DNA of 64,000 nt from Glutinoglossum americanum (GCA_020080175.1 JAGHQL010000063.1:1-64000); one strand, 5' to 3'; counted from the stretch's first letter, positions 23,524-36,600 are shown. Notes: a model not told the origin generated them from the letters alone. Translations and numbers: made by a program.

Positions 23524-24140
23524 CTATGCCTTACCCTTGCCCTTCGATCCCCCTTCTCTACCCCTGCCGATTCTCTCCAGAATGCTCTCACGATCCTTGT
23601 CAATCTTCAGCTTCGTAACTACTACCTTGGATGGGTGGACACCGATAGGTACGGCTTGTCCGTTGGACTTTTCTCTAGAAACCCGCTCGACATGAATGAC
23701 GTATTTGAGGCGGTAGACGGAGGTGACTTTGCCTTCACGTCCCTTGTTGGAGCCGCGTGTAATGAGGACTTCGTCATCTTTCCGGATGGGGATCGAGCGA
23801 ACCTAAGCGCAGAGTGTATTAGCAATGAGCCGCTATTACAATAACTGGATTTCTTTTGATAAATGATGCAGGTGTTCTAGGATGGCTACTGTCTTCCGAT
23901 GTGGCATTTAGGATATCCGTACATTGTGTTTTTCTCTGAGCTCCTTGCTTAATGGTGCGCTCATAATAGTTCGACGAACGCTAGAGGGAGCGCCGAAGTG
24001 CGCTTTACGCGACTTCCTCCGTGAAGAATGTAGAGCTACGAATTAATAAAGTTAGAGAACCTTTAAGACATCTACGGCAAGGGCAGCAGGGTCGATAAAG
24101 CAATGAGGCATATACTCGTACCAGAATTGATTTTGGTCAT
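23524..24140 (-). CDS. RPL26: 60S ribosomal protein L26 (uL24)
   Basis: Large-subunit ribosomal protein near the polypeptide exit tunnel. My three-exon model is 24140-24122, 24035-23923 and 23802-23524: 411 nt, 136 residues. Exon 1 is only 19 nt (MTKINS plus one base). Exon 2 reads [19 protein letters not shown] and [13 protein letters not shown]. Exon 3 has [20 protein letters not shown], the KOW region [20 protein letters not shown], then [20 protein letters not shown] and a basic tail ending GGSKGKGKA. Length and motifs match eukaryotic L26. It is divergent from the large AT-hook gene with a 426-bp shared promoter. The two introns (86 and 120 nt) fit the habit of ribosomal protein genes to carry introns near the 5' end. 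Confidence 0.95.
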
Positions 24141-24566
24141 CGTGAGAGTCGACTTGGTCGTCGCGTCGTTGGTCGTGATGTTAGAAGTGAGAGGTCAGGA
24201 TGCGTCAACATGGGATTTTCAAGTTCGTTGTGCGTTGCTTACGTAATGGTGATTGACAGTCACTGGTAACGCAGCCAACAAGCGCATAATGCCCATACCC
24301 CTCGCCGCTTTTCGGTTCGCGTGATATTCGGTTCATATCGCGTATAAGTCGTCAACGCTATCTTATACCACATTGGCTAAACATTGACAACTTTACTCGG
24401 ACAATGCCCTATCCTTCCCAACCTTCTCCGTTTTCCACCGAGTTAACGTTGCATTGGATATACTCAGACCCCACATTGTGCCCAGAGACTGGAACTTTTC
24501 CTTTGGATAAGTCCCTACCTTAAATTTCGCAAAAGTCCTCAGTAGCGGGCCACTGGGATTTACACA
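24141..24566. promoter_or_regulatory. Divergent promoter, L26 and AT-hook gene
   Basis: This 426-bp gap separates two divergent starts and must contain both 5' ends. Repeated TATTCGGTTC/TTTTCGGTTC-like words occur at about 24308-24335. No known ribosomal-protein promoter element is certain. Confidence 0.4.
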
Positions 24567-27500
24567 ATGTCTTCCAATGACCTCAATTACTTGAAGCAGT
24601 ACCGCCTATCTCAGGGCGAGATCGCACAACCGCCTACTACTACCTTGGGCCACCATAGCCAGAGACATGGCCCAAGTTCCTCAACTCCCTACTACCAACA
24701 GCCCCCGACGGCAAATGTCAGCTACCCCACTGAGTATCACCACCAGACATATGCCCAGAACCGCCCGCTAGACAGTTCGAATAGCCCCAGTTATAGCAGA
24801 CATTGGTGTAATAGTATGCCGGTCAGTAACACTTCGGGACGAGCCTTAGAGACTGGAGCTGCGGGGAATATAGATGTTACCGTTGAGCAGGACACAATCA
24901 GCCGGCGGAATTCGGCGCCATTGCCCTATGATACATCTGCGCTGGGAAGTCTAGCTTATGCATCAGGCTTGCAGTATTCTGAGGCGGGAAGCGGTCGGAT
25001 CCCGCAAGATGGGACAAATGTGCCATCTACGAGGGAATATGGTTCCGTTAATCAATCAACTACTACTCAGCAGCCACAATCCCAATACCGGTCTCCAATA
25101 CTCAACCTCGCGACTGCCGCGACTGATGTTATTAACGGATATCAGCAACCTCGTTCCAATAGCGCAAATTCTAGTAATCGACAATCTGTCTCCAGCTATT
25201 CTCATCGATCTCCACCAACGCCTAGCGAGTCTATATCCCCGACTACAAACACACCCTACTTGCAGACTTTGAACACTACACAAACTTTGCCTCACTCTAA
25301 GACCGCCTCCTACTATAGACCAAACGTAGGGAATACAAGTTCTTTCGAAAATAGAGACACTTCCGACGTGTTGAGCATGGTCCCTGAAGCTTATCAGCCA
25401 AACCGAAATCAGCAGGCCTACCAGTACGGGTATGTTCAGACACAAAACCGCACCAGCAGCCGATCCCTAATCCAACGGCAGGCTCATGCCCAAGCTCGCG
25501 TATATAGCCACGCACAAAGCCAGGGCCAAGCTTCCGATACACAGACGAGACAGGCAAACCAACGATTCAGAGGGACTCCACCTGCAATATCGCATACTCA
25601 GGGGCAGTCTACGACGCAGACGTATCACCAAGCAGAGACGTCTAACGAACAAACCAAGTTAGTCCCGAATCTAGCGAATCAGAATCTCCATGTTCCTCGC
25701 GAGGTCCCGCAACCAAATACAAGTTCTTATCAGTCACAGCAGCGGCAGCAGCGAGACCAGATGGTGGCGCACAGCCCTATTAACGGTCAAAACCCGAACA
25801 CGTCTTCCCAAACTCTACACCAACGTCAGCCATCGAGCCTTATGGCTAAGGGACAGCCCAATCGCCAAATCTCCAACTCTGAATCAAGTGAGGTTATAGA
25901 ACCAACCCTCTATACTCGGCGCTATCAATGTCTAGGCGAACGCACGTCATCTTCTACCCAGCCCAATACAGCTCAACACGTACAGCGTTCGCAAAGCCCT
26001 TCACCAAACACGCCCGCAACAGTTAACCCCAGTCATATTTACAATCCCTACCACGAATACCGGAGGCAGATTGAAGCTGCGGAGGCTGCGGAAGCTGTGG
26101 AGGCTGAACAGGCAAAGCAAGGCGCTTTACGGGTTAGTGGTCCAGCTACTTCAGCCTCACAACCACAGCAGCTCCACCCTATCGCCAATAAAAGCAGTCT
26201 CGACCAGCGGAGCAACAATCCGGGGGCACATAACACCATTGGCGGTTCTATTGGGAAACCTGTCAATGGCATAGGCGAGGTGAGAACTCCTGAGATATTA
26301 GATGAAAAGGAGCTCGAGGAGGTGAAAAAAAGGCAAATGATGGAAAAGATGTTACTACTCATGCGAGAAGATCCTACCCTCTTCAACCATGCAATGGAGG
26401 AACTGAAGAACGTAAGTATTCTACACATATCCCATTTCAGGAAACCCTTCGAGTTCCTAGATAGTATTGCTCACAATAATATATACAAAGGCCTCACCAC
26501 ACCCAATGGCGCCATCTCAAACGGAGCAACAGCAGGCAACATATAGCACTCCTAGTCGAGACTCTCTTTCCGGGCCTCCGAGAAAGACTATCAAGAAGGC
26601 TAACGCCCCAGCAAGAACTTGTATACCTAACAAGAAAGCGGCAAACAGTAAAGCAATGGAGAAAGTACAAGCGGGGCCTTCAGGAGCCACAACAACACCC
26701 TCTGGCTCTACTCCTGCTCCTGGCCCACATCTACAATTCCCTGGGTCTCCGCTTCCTCTATCCGGATCTATGCCGCAACCCTCTGGACCCACTCACTCTC
26801 TGTTGTCTAGATCTACTGTTCACAAGGTCCCTGGTTCTGCAATTACTCAACACTTAGGGCCTGGACAACTTCAGCAAGCTAGCTCTATACCACCTCAATC
26901 TTCTGGGCCTACGCTTCACCAACTCTCCGGTCCCACAGCTACACAGCACTCCGGATATCCGCACCCTCAGCAACCTAGATCTACGCAATCTCCACCTTCT
27001 GAGTCTGTACAAATTGCTCCCTTTGGGTCGATAACTGCCCAGTCTTTTCAATCTGTATACCCTCAACCACTCAGGGCATCCACTGGAACGCCCCCAGTAA
27101 GACCCGCTTCCGTATGGCCAGAGTCAAAAAGGGAGGCTCTTGGAAATAATGCTGTGAAATTCCTTACCTCTATACCAGAGAACTCTGGTAAGATGATCAC
27201 ACCCCAGCAAATCCGTGCAATATTGGACAGGAATCCAAACTACGTGGAGCTGTGCGAGACTATTGAGTCTATGGGTTTCAGACTGGACAGAGTCAGGTTT
27301 CCGAAGGCCTTGCCAGCCGCAGTGCCAGATACTCATCCCACTGGGCCTCGCCAAGGAGGAGGGCCTCCATCGGCAAATGGCAGTACAGCTTCAGTACATA
27401 ATAGCACAGAGATACCATCACTAGCCGATGACGACCGCCGCGGCCAGCATAGCACACAAGCAGTTGTGGAGGCCATTGGCTTAAACACCGCTATCTGGAA

Positions 27501-30100
27501 CAACGGTGTGGACCATCTTTCTGGGTCTATAATAGCGCCGGCTCGCCCCCACATCCCGAGTGATGGAATGCCAACTCCGGCAGGTCTGCCTGCAAAGAGA
27601 GGCCGTGGCAGGCCAAGGAAAGACAAGGGCCTTACCCAGTCGAAATCGGACGCAAAATCTGGGTATTCGAGGAATAAAGATGACAATACCGCTTTAAATG
27701 CCATGCAGAATGACTCTGGTAATGCCCAACGCTCAATTAGTGAGCACCATCAGCAAATATCATTGATCTACAGCAAATCAAAAGACATAAGGCAAGGGAA
27801 TCATGATGTTGGAAGATTTAGCGACCTGGATGGTTTTCATCACACGGCAGCGCATTTCACGCCATTGAATGGCTTGAGAACGCAAACTTCAACAGCAGAG
27901 AACACAAGTGGACTTGAGAGCGGACTGTTACCTCTACCTCAGCGGCGCGAGCGAAAAGGGCACGAATTGCATAACGAATACAGCCAAAGAGCGTCGGGGA
28001 TAGTTGCAGCTTCTCAGACAGTCAATACGGCTGTTGACGGACAATTGGTAGACCCAAACAAATTAATAGATAGTGACAAAAGCATTATCGATAAGTCGGT
28101 ACGTGGAGACGCTAGTACTTCGCTTAGCGGTCACGTTCCTAGCCGCGGTCGCCCTTTGAAAGGCGCGTCTCACTTGCAACCCACAAACTTCTCACCATCA
28201 ACTCTTCTCACCCCACCTTTGCCTCAAGAAGAGTCCTCGCACATAGGTGGTTTCTCAATAGCTAATATTGAGCAACTTGCCCAAGACCCTTACGATCTCG
28301 AGCCGGAGCTTCCAGACCATCTGGTCTACTTAGAGAGGTGCCGACGCGTTGACCACAACCAAAGCCAAGCCACAGATCCTCCAGCCACAGAATTCGCCAC
28401 CAGGGAGGTCAGCATGGGCCTACCCTCGAGAGCCGATTTGGCGGTTTCCACACCCAAGAACACCACAGCACGCACTCGTCACAAGGCCTCGCGTCTCGAA
28501 TTGGCCTTTCGCACCAGGCCTCATCATCGAGACCTTGCGGAAAAGAAACTCACCTACAACCCCAAAAAAATTTCTTACGATCTCCTCATCGCTGTTGGAA
28601 AACATCCGACCACACGACCTCTCAATGCGCACATCGAACGCATTAAGCAGAAGGCGGGCTATGTGCGAGGGCGAGTGAAACTTAGTGCTATCCGCTGGGA
28701 CGCTGTTGACCCAAGTGTTCCATCTTGCGAATTAAGTAACGGTAGGGCAAAGACCACCGAAAAGACAGATATGAACGACAAGGATGTTCCGAAGGCCATG
28801 CGCCGTACGCGACGGCGGTTTACTAAGAATGAGGAAGCTGCAAAGAACAAGAATCTGCAAAACAGAAATGGTAGCGCTGGTGGTCTACCCACTGAGGGTG
28901 CGAGCCCCATCCCTAGCGTCACCAACCCACTAAAGCGCAAGGCCAGAAATAGCGGATCTTCATCACCGCCTTTCAATGGTTCTATTCTTGGGAGTGGTGC
29001 TCCCATCAGTAACGAGGAAACTCAGCAGCAGAATCGCCCATCTCCGGTTGACCCTCTGCGGGCCATTGTTCAGTCTAGCAACTTCGAACTACGTGGACCT
29101 GTAACAACACCGGCCTGTCCTAGCAAATTACGCAACGAAATCACGCCCAGCTCAGCAGTAAACCGGCCTGTCAATATCCCATCAGTTGTGATTCCTTCCC
29201 GTTCCCCAAGTGTACGAGCAGAATATACACCCATCGATACTGACCAGAGTTCGAATGTATTCATGGCGAATTTTTCCCCACCAGACCCTGGGCCTTCGGG
29301 TCATATGGTATTCAAATGTGAATGGCTGGGCTGTAACTCCGAATTACATAGCTTTACCGCCCTACGAAAACATATTACTATGGTTCATCGCGCCAAAGGA
29401 ACCCATAGCCTTTACCAATGCCATTGGCGCGGCTGCGGGAAGGTCATCAAGCATTATGGTGAGGGAAAAAGTCAGTCGCCGAGCCTCGTCAAAAAGCCAG
29501 TCAACTTTCAGCATGTGGCTTCTTGGGACATACACATGGAGCAAGAGCATTTGTCATTGATAAGACAAACTCTTGGGCTTGGGCCTCACACTGGTCTTGG
29601 GGGTGCGCTACTCTACCCCACTATTTTAGGATTATGCTAATAGCTACGTCACAGATGGGGGTCAGCTTGGGCCTGGTGACCAAGAAAGGTTCCTCAGCGA
29701 CACGGAAGGGCGTCGGCTTATGCTACCATCTTCTTTTACAAATTTCCGTGGTAATATCATAGGATCTACTGCCTCGTCATCCACCGGAACTGAAAGCTGC
29801 CGCCTTCCCGCTTTCTTGACTCACGAACATCCTGCTGATCCCAATATTTCCCCAAAGATGAGGACAAAGAGAATTGCCGCGACTGCTGCTTACGAAAGAG
29901 CTCTGAAACGCTTCCGGGCAGCTGGACCAACCGTACTGGTCCCACCCAGTTGTACATTCGATAAAGACGAGGCCAGAAGGGCCACACTCGAAAGCGAAGA
30001 TTTGTACATGATAGTGGATGGATCTTACGATCCCATTCAAATGATTCTCGATAAGGATAAAGCACCTCAGAGCAAGACTTCTGACGAAGTGGAGTCATAA
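24567..30100 (+). CDS. Large nuclear protein with AT-hooks and two C2H2 fingers
   Basis: Three exons, 24567-26411, 26491-29602 and 29655-30100, make 1,800 residues. The first intron is phase 0 (GTAAGT...CAAAG), and the second (GTGCGC...CACAG, branch GCTAAT) restores the frame of the C-terminus. Residues 1-560 are Gln/Ser/Asn-rich and disordered. A charged helix (ELEEVKKRQMMEKMLLLM) lies near 590. Proline/serine repeats follow, then a folded-looking segment at about 863 (NPNYVELCETIESMGF). A clear AT-hook is at about 984 (KRGRGRPRKDKG), with a weaker one at about 1165 (SRGRPLKG). Finger 1 is C-x4-C-x12-H-x4-H (CEWLGC...HITMVH). Finger 2 begins CHWRGC and has a longer loop before HMEQEH. The C-terminus is acidic. 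DNA or chromatin binding is inferred; a role in chromatin remodelling is possible but not shown. Confidence 0.82.
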
Positions 30101-31427
30101 GTTGACGGAGTTCAGTGATGACCGGAGTGCAGCTTGTTGGCTTTGACGTTCAGCCGGATAAGTTAATAGGCTGCGACTGCCCCACAAGGCGAAACAAAGT
30201 CCAGCAACTACTAACCCCGTTTTTCTTTCCGAATTTCTACATTTTCTGCTGTTTCTCTAGACTTTCTTGTTTTATGGCGTTCGCTCGGCCGTCTAGTTGC
30301 TTGCATCGCGCGGCGGACAAATCTTTGCTGGCATTGGGAGACACTGGGCTTCTTGCGATTAGAGCATATCAACATGGCGCAATAGTTCTCATACTAATCT
30401 TCCTACATGTATATTACTTTATCTCCTGAGGGGGCCGCGGATCCTGCCGTCTGCTATAGTATCCGACTTTCTTATACCTCCTGTACCCTGCTAGAAATTC
30501 TGGACTGGCTTCTATTCTTGTGCCACTCCTATTCATGTCTATACCCCTTAGGAGAATGGCTCATGGATGAAATTTGGCGTGCCCCCGCATATTTTCTAGC
30601 TGCTCTTTTGCCTGCTTTGATCACCACCCTGTACTTCGTCAGCTACAAGGGTTAGTCTCCCAGGCCAACTATAGTGCACCAACGCTTCTTTCAGACCGAA
30701 TCTCTCTTCTGTTTCCTCCTTAAACTTTGGCACGCCTCTGCGAGTCACCTGGTTGTGGTTTGTTTTCTCGCTTCTGCATACTCTGGTTGCATAGGTTAGC
30801 CTTCAGGCGCAAGTGCGTCGACATTTCCGAGAGCTTCTTTGCTCAAACCTACCAGATAAAATCCAACCCAGTGAAACTTTCCTAGACACCGTTTTCAGTG
30901 AAAGGAGAGATTTGCTTTCATTACAGATTCGTGATATTCTGGGCAACTGGAGGCACCTGTTCCCATAGCTCTGCAAGAACAGTTCCCTCTGTGGGAGGAT
31001 GGAAACACAATCTGAACTTTCTGTATTTAGTTCTTTTTGTGTTCCCATCTTCCCCTGGAGAACTGCTTCTTTGCTTGCCTTATGCGGGTATGTAACCTAG
31101 CTTCAGAAATAGATGGATGTTACTAATATCTGAATGCCTAGAAAGGAGGGAGACTAGCCGTGCTATCCGACTCATCGACTTTTATTTTAATTTATCTCTT
31201 TAGAGACTGAGAAAAAAGGTCCTTTCATTTGCCATCCATCAACCACCTCTCCACCCAGTACACAGCGAAATAACCACCACCTCATTCACCCGCCTTCAAC
31301 CACAAGCACCCATAGCTCTGCTTAAATATTCGGCGCATTTCAAAAAGAGGTTCGTTTCAATTACACGCTCCTTACCATTGCATTGGCGCGCAGTAAACAA
31401 TGAGAGAAAAGTGGCCTGGTTCCCAGT
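30101..31427. other. Gap between AT-hook gene and p23
   Basis: About 1.3 kb between convergent genes. Except for a possible membrane mini-protein frame near 30561, no gene is supported. T-rich stretches and short frames dominate. Parts must be 3'UTRs. Confidence 0.4.
30561..30720 (+). CDS. Possible membrane mini-protein (speculative)
   Basis: An ATG near 30561 opens MDEIWRAPAYFLAALLPAL and continues ITTLYFVSYK, a clean single transmembrane segment. A GTTAGT donor then follows, and a TTTCAG acceptor 50 bp later would add DRISLLFPP before a stop, for about 38 residues in all. I recognise no family. The splice signals and the hydrophobic helix are seen in the sequence; that it is a gene is inference. 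It could also be chance in a 3' region. Confidence 0.15.
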
Positions 31428-32390
31428 TTAGGATACCTCCTCGATCTTGGCGCTAGAGTCTGCGGCCTCTGCGGCAGGTGCTCCTTCCGTCTGTGCTTCC
31501 TCAGGAGCATCAGCTTTGGCCTCATCCAACAGCTCGGGGGGTTCATCGTCATCCTGAGTATGTATTAATAAGCAAAAAGCCGCTATAGATAGCTAGAACA
31601 CGTACGTCATCTTCATCACCACCAAGACCACTCATGTCCATGCCATCCATACCACCCATACCGCCCATACCGCCCATACCGCCCATGCCACCAGCGCCGA
31701 ATTTGGAGAAGTCGATGCCGCCGAAGCCGCCATCATCAGCGCCCATGCCCATCGAATCGTCCGGCGCCGAATTCCCTTCTTGATCATCCTCATCTACCCA
31801 CTTTTTACAAACAACAATATTAGCCGTCAATTGTGGGTGTATATAGAACAGTAACATGTCCGAAAGAACCTACCTTGTCGAAGTCCGTCTTCAAGAAATG
31901 CATCTTTTGCTTACTCTTCAGCAACCTAGGCCAATACTCAGCTGCCAGCGCCTTCTTCCTCAAGATCAACTCCACATCTCTAGCCGTGTGGATCGTCTTG
32001 CTATTCTCGACGTCGATCTCTTCGTAGAACTCAAGCTCAACATGATAGGTAATTTTCTTTGTATCACTATGTCCCGTGAAAGTGAGTCCGATAGGAGTGA
32101 GCTTAAGTTCTAGAGAGGAGGCGGGCACATCAGGAGTGGCGATTGTAAGGTAGACATAATTCTTCTCAGCAACACTGTCAGAAGAGCGTTGTGCCCAAAG
32201 GACTAGCAATATGGCCGTCAGTAAAAAGAGGTTGAATCTAGCAAGGAATAATTGAAGTCAAGAAAGCAGGTATTCGCTGTGCCAGGAATTGACAAAAATG
32301 GCCGTAAGGCTGATGGTTAAGGCAAGCGGATCGAGAAAAGTAAGGTGAAGATCGAAGAGTTCACATACCTTCGGGTGTTGCTTGAGCCAT
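31428..32390 (-). CDS. Hsp90 co-chaperone p23 (Sba1/Wos2 type)
   Basis: p23 binds ATP-bound Hsp90 and slows its cycle. Four exons: a 22-nt first exon starting at 32390 (MAQATPE), then about 32202-31874, 31800-31606 and 31553-31428, giving about 223 residues. The CS domain is clear: VLWAQRSS, NYVYLTIATPDV, LELKLTPIGLTFTGHS, YHVELEFYEEID, then RDVELILRKK and the signature EYWPRLLKSKQKMHFLKTDF. WVDEDDQEG follows, then a Gly/Met-rich linker of repeated GGM units and an acidic Ala/Glu tail. The length fits fungal p23. It is divergent from VPS24 with a 520-bp shared gap. Confidence 0.95.
31660..31692 (-). repeat. In-frame GGM microsatellite in p23
   Basis: A 9-bp unit (CCCATACCG on the plus strand) is repeated about four times, coding GGM triplets in the linker after the CS domain. 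Similar Gly/Met-rich linkers occur in fungal p23 proteins, and copy number is probably variable. Confidence 0.7.
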
Positions 32391-32912
32391 CTTCGTAAGA
32401 TGCAGTTGTAAGAAGCTCAGTTGCGATTCACAAAGTGATTCGTTGAAGTTGAAAGAAGGGTGGTTAAAGAGGAAGAGTGCGAAGCGGAAGTAAATAATCG
32501 AGGAGGATCAGTGAGTGGGCCGGCGGGCGTTAGCTGCAGGTCAACCAAGTTCATTTAGCGAGCGAGCGGGAAAGAGCAACAGATGGAAGCCCTACGAAAG
32601 CAATGGAACAAAAAGGTGCAACACAAAATAATGCATCATGAACACGGGTCTATGATGAACTGCCTTCCTTCTGTGGAATCTGTGAAATATAGAAAATGCT
32701 TCAATGAGATGAATGAAGGCTCCCCGCTGCCTAGAAAGTTCAATGACGCTAAAAGCGTGACATCAACCCCACGTTGAGGCTCCGCAATGCCTGATATTAG
32801 CGCCCTCAACCTCCAGTGATGACAACTACATCCCATCTTTGCTGACCGGAACATAATCACTCTCTAAAAACTCCTCTAGAGGGGTGTAGTTCGTCCGCAG
32901 TAGAATCCAGTA
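32391..32912. promoter_or_regulatory. Divergent promoter, p23 and VPS24
   Basis: A 520-bp gap between divergent starts. No open frame is credible. It should contain both promoters and 5' leaders. I see no specific element I can name with confidence. Confidence 0.4.
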
Positions 32913-33654
32913 ATGGAGTCCATCCGATCTATCTTTTGGAAGCCTGATCCCGCCGCACAAGTACGTCCTATTCTTCTCTGCGAATTAAACCCGCCCAACT
33001 AACCACCAAGCCCTCCAGCTTCGTAAATGCAACCAACTAATCCGTACCAACATCCGCAAACTCGACCGCGACATCGTGCAACTCAAGACTGTTGAACAAA
33101 AAACCAAAGCCCTTATCCTCCAATCCTCCAAGCGTGCCCAAAGAAGCCCCAACCAAGCAAAGCAAGCCTCCGCCGAGACCCGAATCTTTGCTCGCGAGCT
33201 CATCCGCATCCGCAAACAATCCCAACGCCTCGCAACCAGCAAAGCTCAGCTCCAGAGCGTAAGCATGCAAGTCAACGAGGCCTTCGCGGTCCGTAAGATC
33301 GAAGGCAGTATTCGTGCCAGCACAGGCATAATGAAAGACGTGAATTCATTAGTACGACTACCGGAGCTAACGGGTACGATGCGGGAACTAAGCCAAGAGC
33401 TGGTGAAGGCGGGCATCATAGAGGAGATGGTGGCGGATAGCCTACCAGATGACGAACTATTAGAGGGTGAAGATGAGGAGGCGGAGGCAGAGGTTGAGAA
33501 GGTGCTGGGTGAGGTTCTGCAGGGACGGTTGGGGAAGGTGGAGAACAAGCGGGTGGAGGAGAAACCGGTGCAGGAGACGCCGGAAGAGGAGGAGGAGGAT
33601 CAGGAGATGGTGTTGGAGGAGATGAGGGGGAGATTAGAAGCTTTAAAGAGTTGA
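32913..33654 (+). CDS. VPS24: ESCRT-III subunit Vps24 (CHMP3)
   Basis: Caps and remodels Snf7 filaments during multivesicular body sorting. Two exons, 32913-32960 and 33019-33654, give 227 residues. The first exon encodes MESIRSIFWKPDPAAQ and the second starts LRKCNQLIRTNIRKLDRDIV, the basic helix 1 of the Snf7 family. Helices continue with RIFARELIRIRKQSQRL and SMQVNEAFAVRKIEGSI, then MREL and the acidic linker. The C-terminal MIM1-type motif LEEMRGRLEALKS, which binds Vps4, ends the protein. An acidic Glu-rich region lies between the helical core and the MIM. Length and order match the family. Confidence 0.93.
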
Positions 33655-36600
33655 ACGGACAAGCTGATAGCATTCACCACCCCCCACAGACACATCACCA
33701 GATTCCCAACTACATGCCACATTCCTCACTGCCTACCTACGCCTGTTAAACTATGCACCAGGTAGTTTATCCCACACTATCTCTCAAGCTATTCTCCCTC
33801 CCCCATAACCATCAGGCATCTCCCACATTTCAGGTATTCTATTTTCTACCATATAATTCTCTCTACATATAGCCCCGATAAAGCAAAATAAGAATGAAAG
33901 ATAGAAACGCTTTTACCACCACTATTTCCCCTGGGTTCGGGGTCCACCCATACAAAACCAAAATAAACCCCAAGAGTAGCAAGCATCCCGTCTTGATATT
34001 CACACTAGCTACTCGTCCGCCGTAGAAAAGCATAAAAAGGAAGAGCTCTGATATACATATATGAAGGAGTGAGATAAGTTAGGGAGAACCTATGATATTG
34101 AAATTAAAATAAAAACAATCAACGCTGAAACTCAAGCTATAGAGGTTCGGTGGGCATCCCCCCAAATACGCTTATAAGTCATTCATATCAGATATAAATA
34201 GGATCATCCACACACCGCGGGTGGGGCTTACATATTTATACTATCTATTTACTTTTGCGCGCCACTACACCGTAGGACTACACCGTTGGAGCCTCCAGGC
34301 GGTATAACACCTTAATCCCGATATTCGGGCAAGGAGGATATTGGCCTAAGCGGCACTTTTTATCAGGGCAAAAAGTAAATATAACTCTATAGTAATAATT
34401 ATATATAATAATACAATAATGATAATCCACTCCGGCTTCCTGCCGAAATAGGCAAGGGAATATGAGTTCAATGGGTATGTATAATATACCCCTCAACATC
34501 TTTAGCCATCTTGATATTTTTCCCCCGACCCGCGGGAATATTGCCCTAAAAATGCCAGTATACTCGATTGTGGCGATACCAGGATCTATGCGAGGTACCA
34601 GTAAACCCCTGCGTGACGGTAACAAAATTAATATTTCCCTTTTGCAATATCCTAGGGGGATCCGTCACATGCAAGTCCCGGTAACCCTAAATGAGTGGGG
34701 TGAAAGTGTGTGCACCGTGTCCGGCAGGAAGGTGGGGTTTCATTTTTGTCGGGGTTCCATCTCCCCACCCACTGTATTGACCGCCTTATCCCCTCTATTT
34801 CCGTCTAAGCCATCCTAGGATGGATAAAAACTCGAGCTGGCAAAGTTCAGCTGCGCGGTATAAGCCTGGAGACGCGTCGTCGGTGCATCCGGCAGGCAGC
34901 CACTTGCAACGCAAGCCCTGCGCGGAGATAGGGACCTAGTTCTGACCGATCGGCCACCCAAGAGCTTGGCTACCAGCCGGGATACAAGGTGGTTCTCCCT
35001 AGTGATTTCGACGGGTGTCATTGCCGGATGTTAGCACTCATAGGGTTTACTCTCATCCGGTGTGGTCAACTTGTTGAGGCAAAAATATATTAACGTATGA
35101 GTAATAGGTGAGATGAATCAAGGGATGCCACTGGTGGCGTTGAGGACGGGCCTGCCGAATTAGATTAAATCTGACAATAGAAATCTGTATAGTAGAGAAC
35201 CCCAAATCATTGGGGGTACCGAGCAGCAATATCTTGCTGGGAACCTTTACTTTTTGTTAATTGGTCCCATCTCGGTGCCTGCAGATCCCCATCTTGGTTC
35301 CGTATGATCGGGTCTGACATAACCACAGACATGGGCGGTGACTGCGGCCACGAATTTGGGAGCGATGACTCTGGGTGGAAAGCTGAAAATAGTCGGATCT
35401 GCGATAACCCGGGGCACAAGGATTCCAAATGCTTGATCCCAAGATATCCAGTCACTCCATCAAATCCACAGCGGTGGCTGGTAGTAAGCCCAGTGATTCG
35501 GATGCGCGCCCTGGCCTGATGGGCATCTCCGCACATGTGATAGTCAACTGTGGTTCTGCGCTCGGAGGTTACTGGAACGTATGAAGGTGACTCGGACGAA
35601 CGAATAGCGAGCGGATCAGATGACGACCCACAATCGTGTAGTGTACAAGGTTAGAGACAATGGGATGAACGAAAAGAGGCGAACAAGCCTGCATCGCCAG
35701 TTGCTCGTTAACCTTTTGACCCATGCGTTCGCTATTTTCCGTGGCGGTAACTTCTGAACCTTCTCTTGACACATAACATAAAAATAAGAAAAGGTAAGGC
35801 CTTTTACAAAAAGAAAACGAATGATAAGCTTGAGAGATGGCAAGCGATGTTCTGGCATCGCGAAATTGAAAAATATTTGGCTGGGGAATCTCCATTATTA
35901 GTGACTCATGTTTCAGGGAGGCATGGAGACTTCCAAGTCTTGCTGTGAGGCTGGGTCGATGGAACCTTTTTAGAATAGATTATTCAGGCTGAAGATTCAG
36001 CGCAGTTGCGAGGCGAAAGATGGGAGAGGGTTCGGTTTGACATCGGGGGCGCAGACTCTTTTTGATAAACTCCATCTGATTGGCCACGTGATGAGGCTGC
36101 CACAATGACTCACTACCAATGAGAAACTGATAGTGTTTCAAAAGTCTAATTCGACGTCTTTAGCGGCTCCCTGCCGCGACACTGGTCAAACACCGGTCAG
36201 AACGCCGCCCAGGTTCCTCAATCCTAACGGTAATGGTCAACCTCGACCGGCGAAGAGATGCTCCGGGTCGATGCACAATGCCGTGGTCATCTTTCACATG
36301 CGAACCCTTGAAAACTGAGCGAAGGATTGTTGGATGGCAAAACAATAGCATTCACGCATGATGATGCATTGGGCGTCAAGTCCTCAACGCAATTGGTTTT
36401 ACGTCCCTATCAACCTATGCGATAGTACCCTATAGCGCAAGACTATGCTGCAGTTGAGGTGATGAGGTGTCATGTCCTTCAACGGGCGGTGGAGCCTTAT
36501 GCAGTGGTTTGTATGGCATCGTTGCTCAGCCCACGATGCTTACTGCCAGTTGTTGCGCCGGAAGCGATGGGGAGGACATCCGCCATGGTTCTAGGCATCC

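Noticed and set aside
26467-26546. Two overlapping genes at the 26.5-kb junction
   Set aside because: A phase-0 79-nt intron with good splice sites joins the frames into one protein.
34250-35250. Decayed retroelement end sequence
   Set aside because: Composition is uneven, but I see no paired terminal repeats, primer-binding site or coding remains that would support a family.
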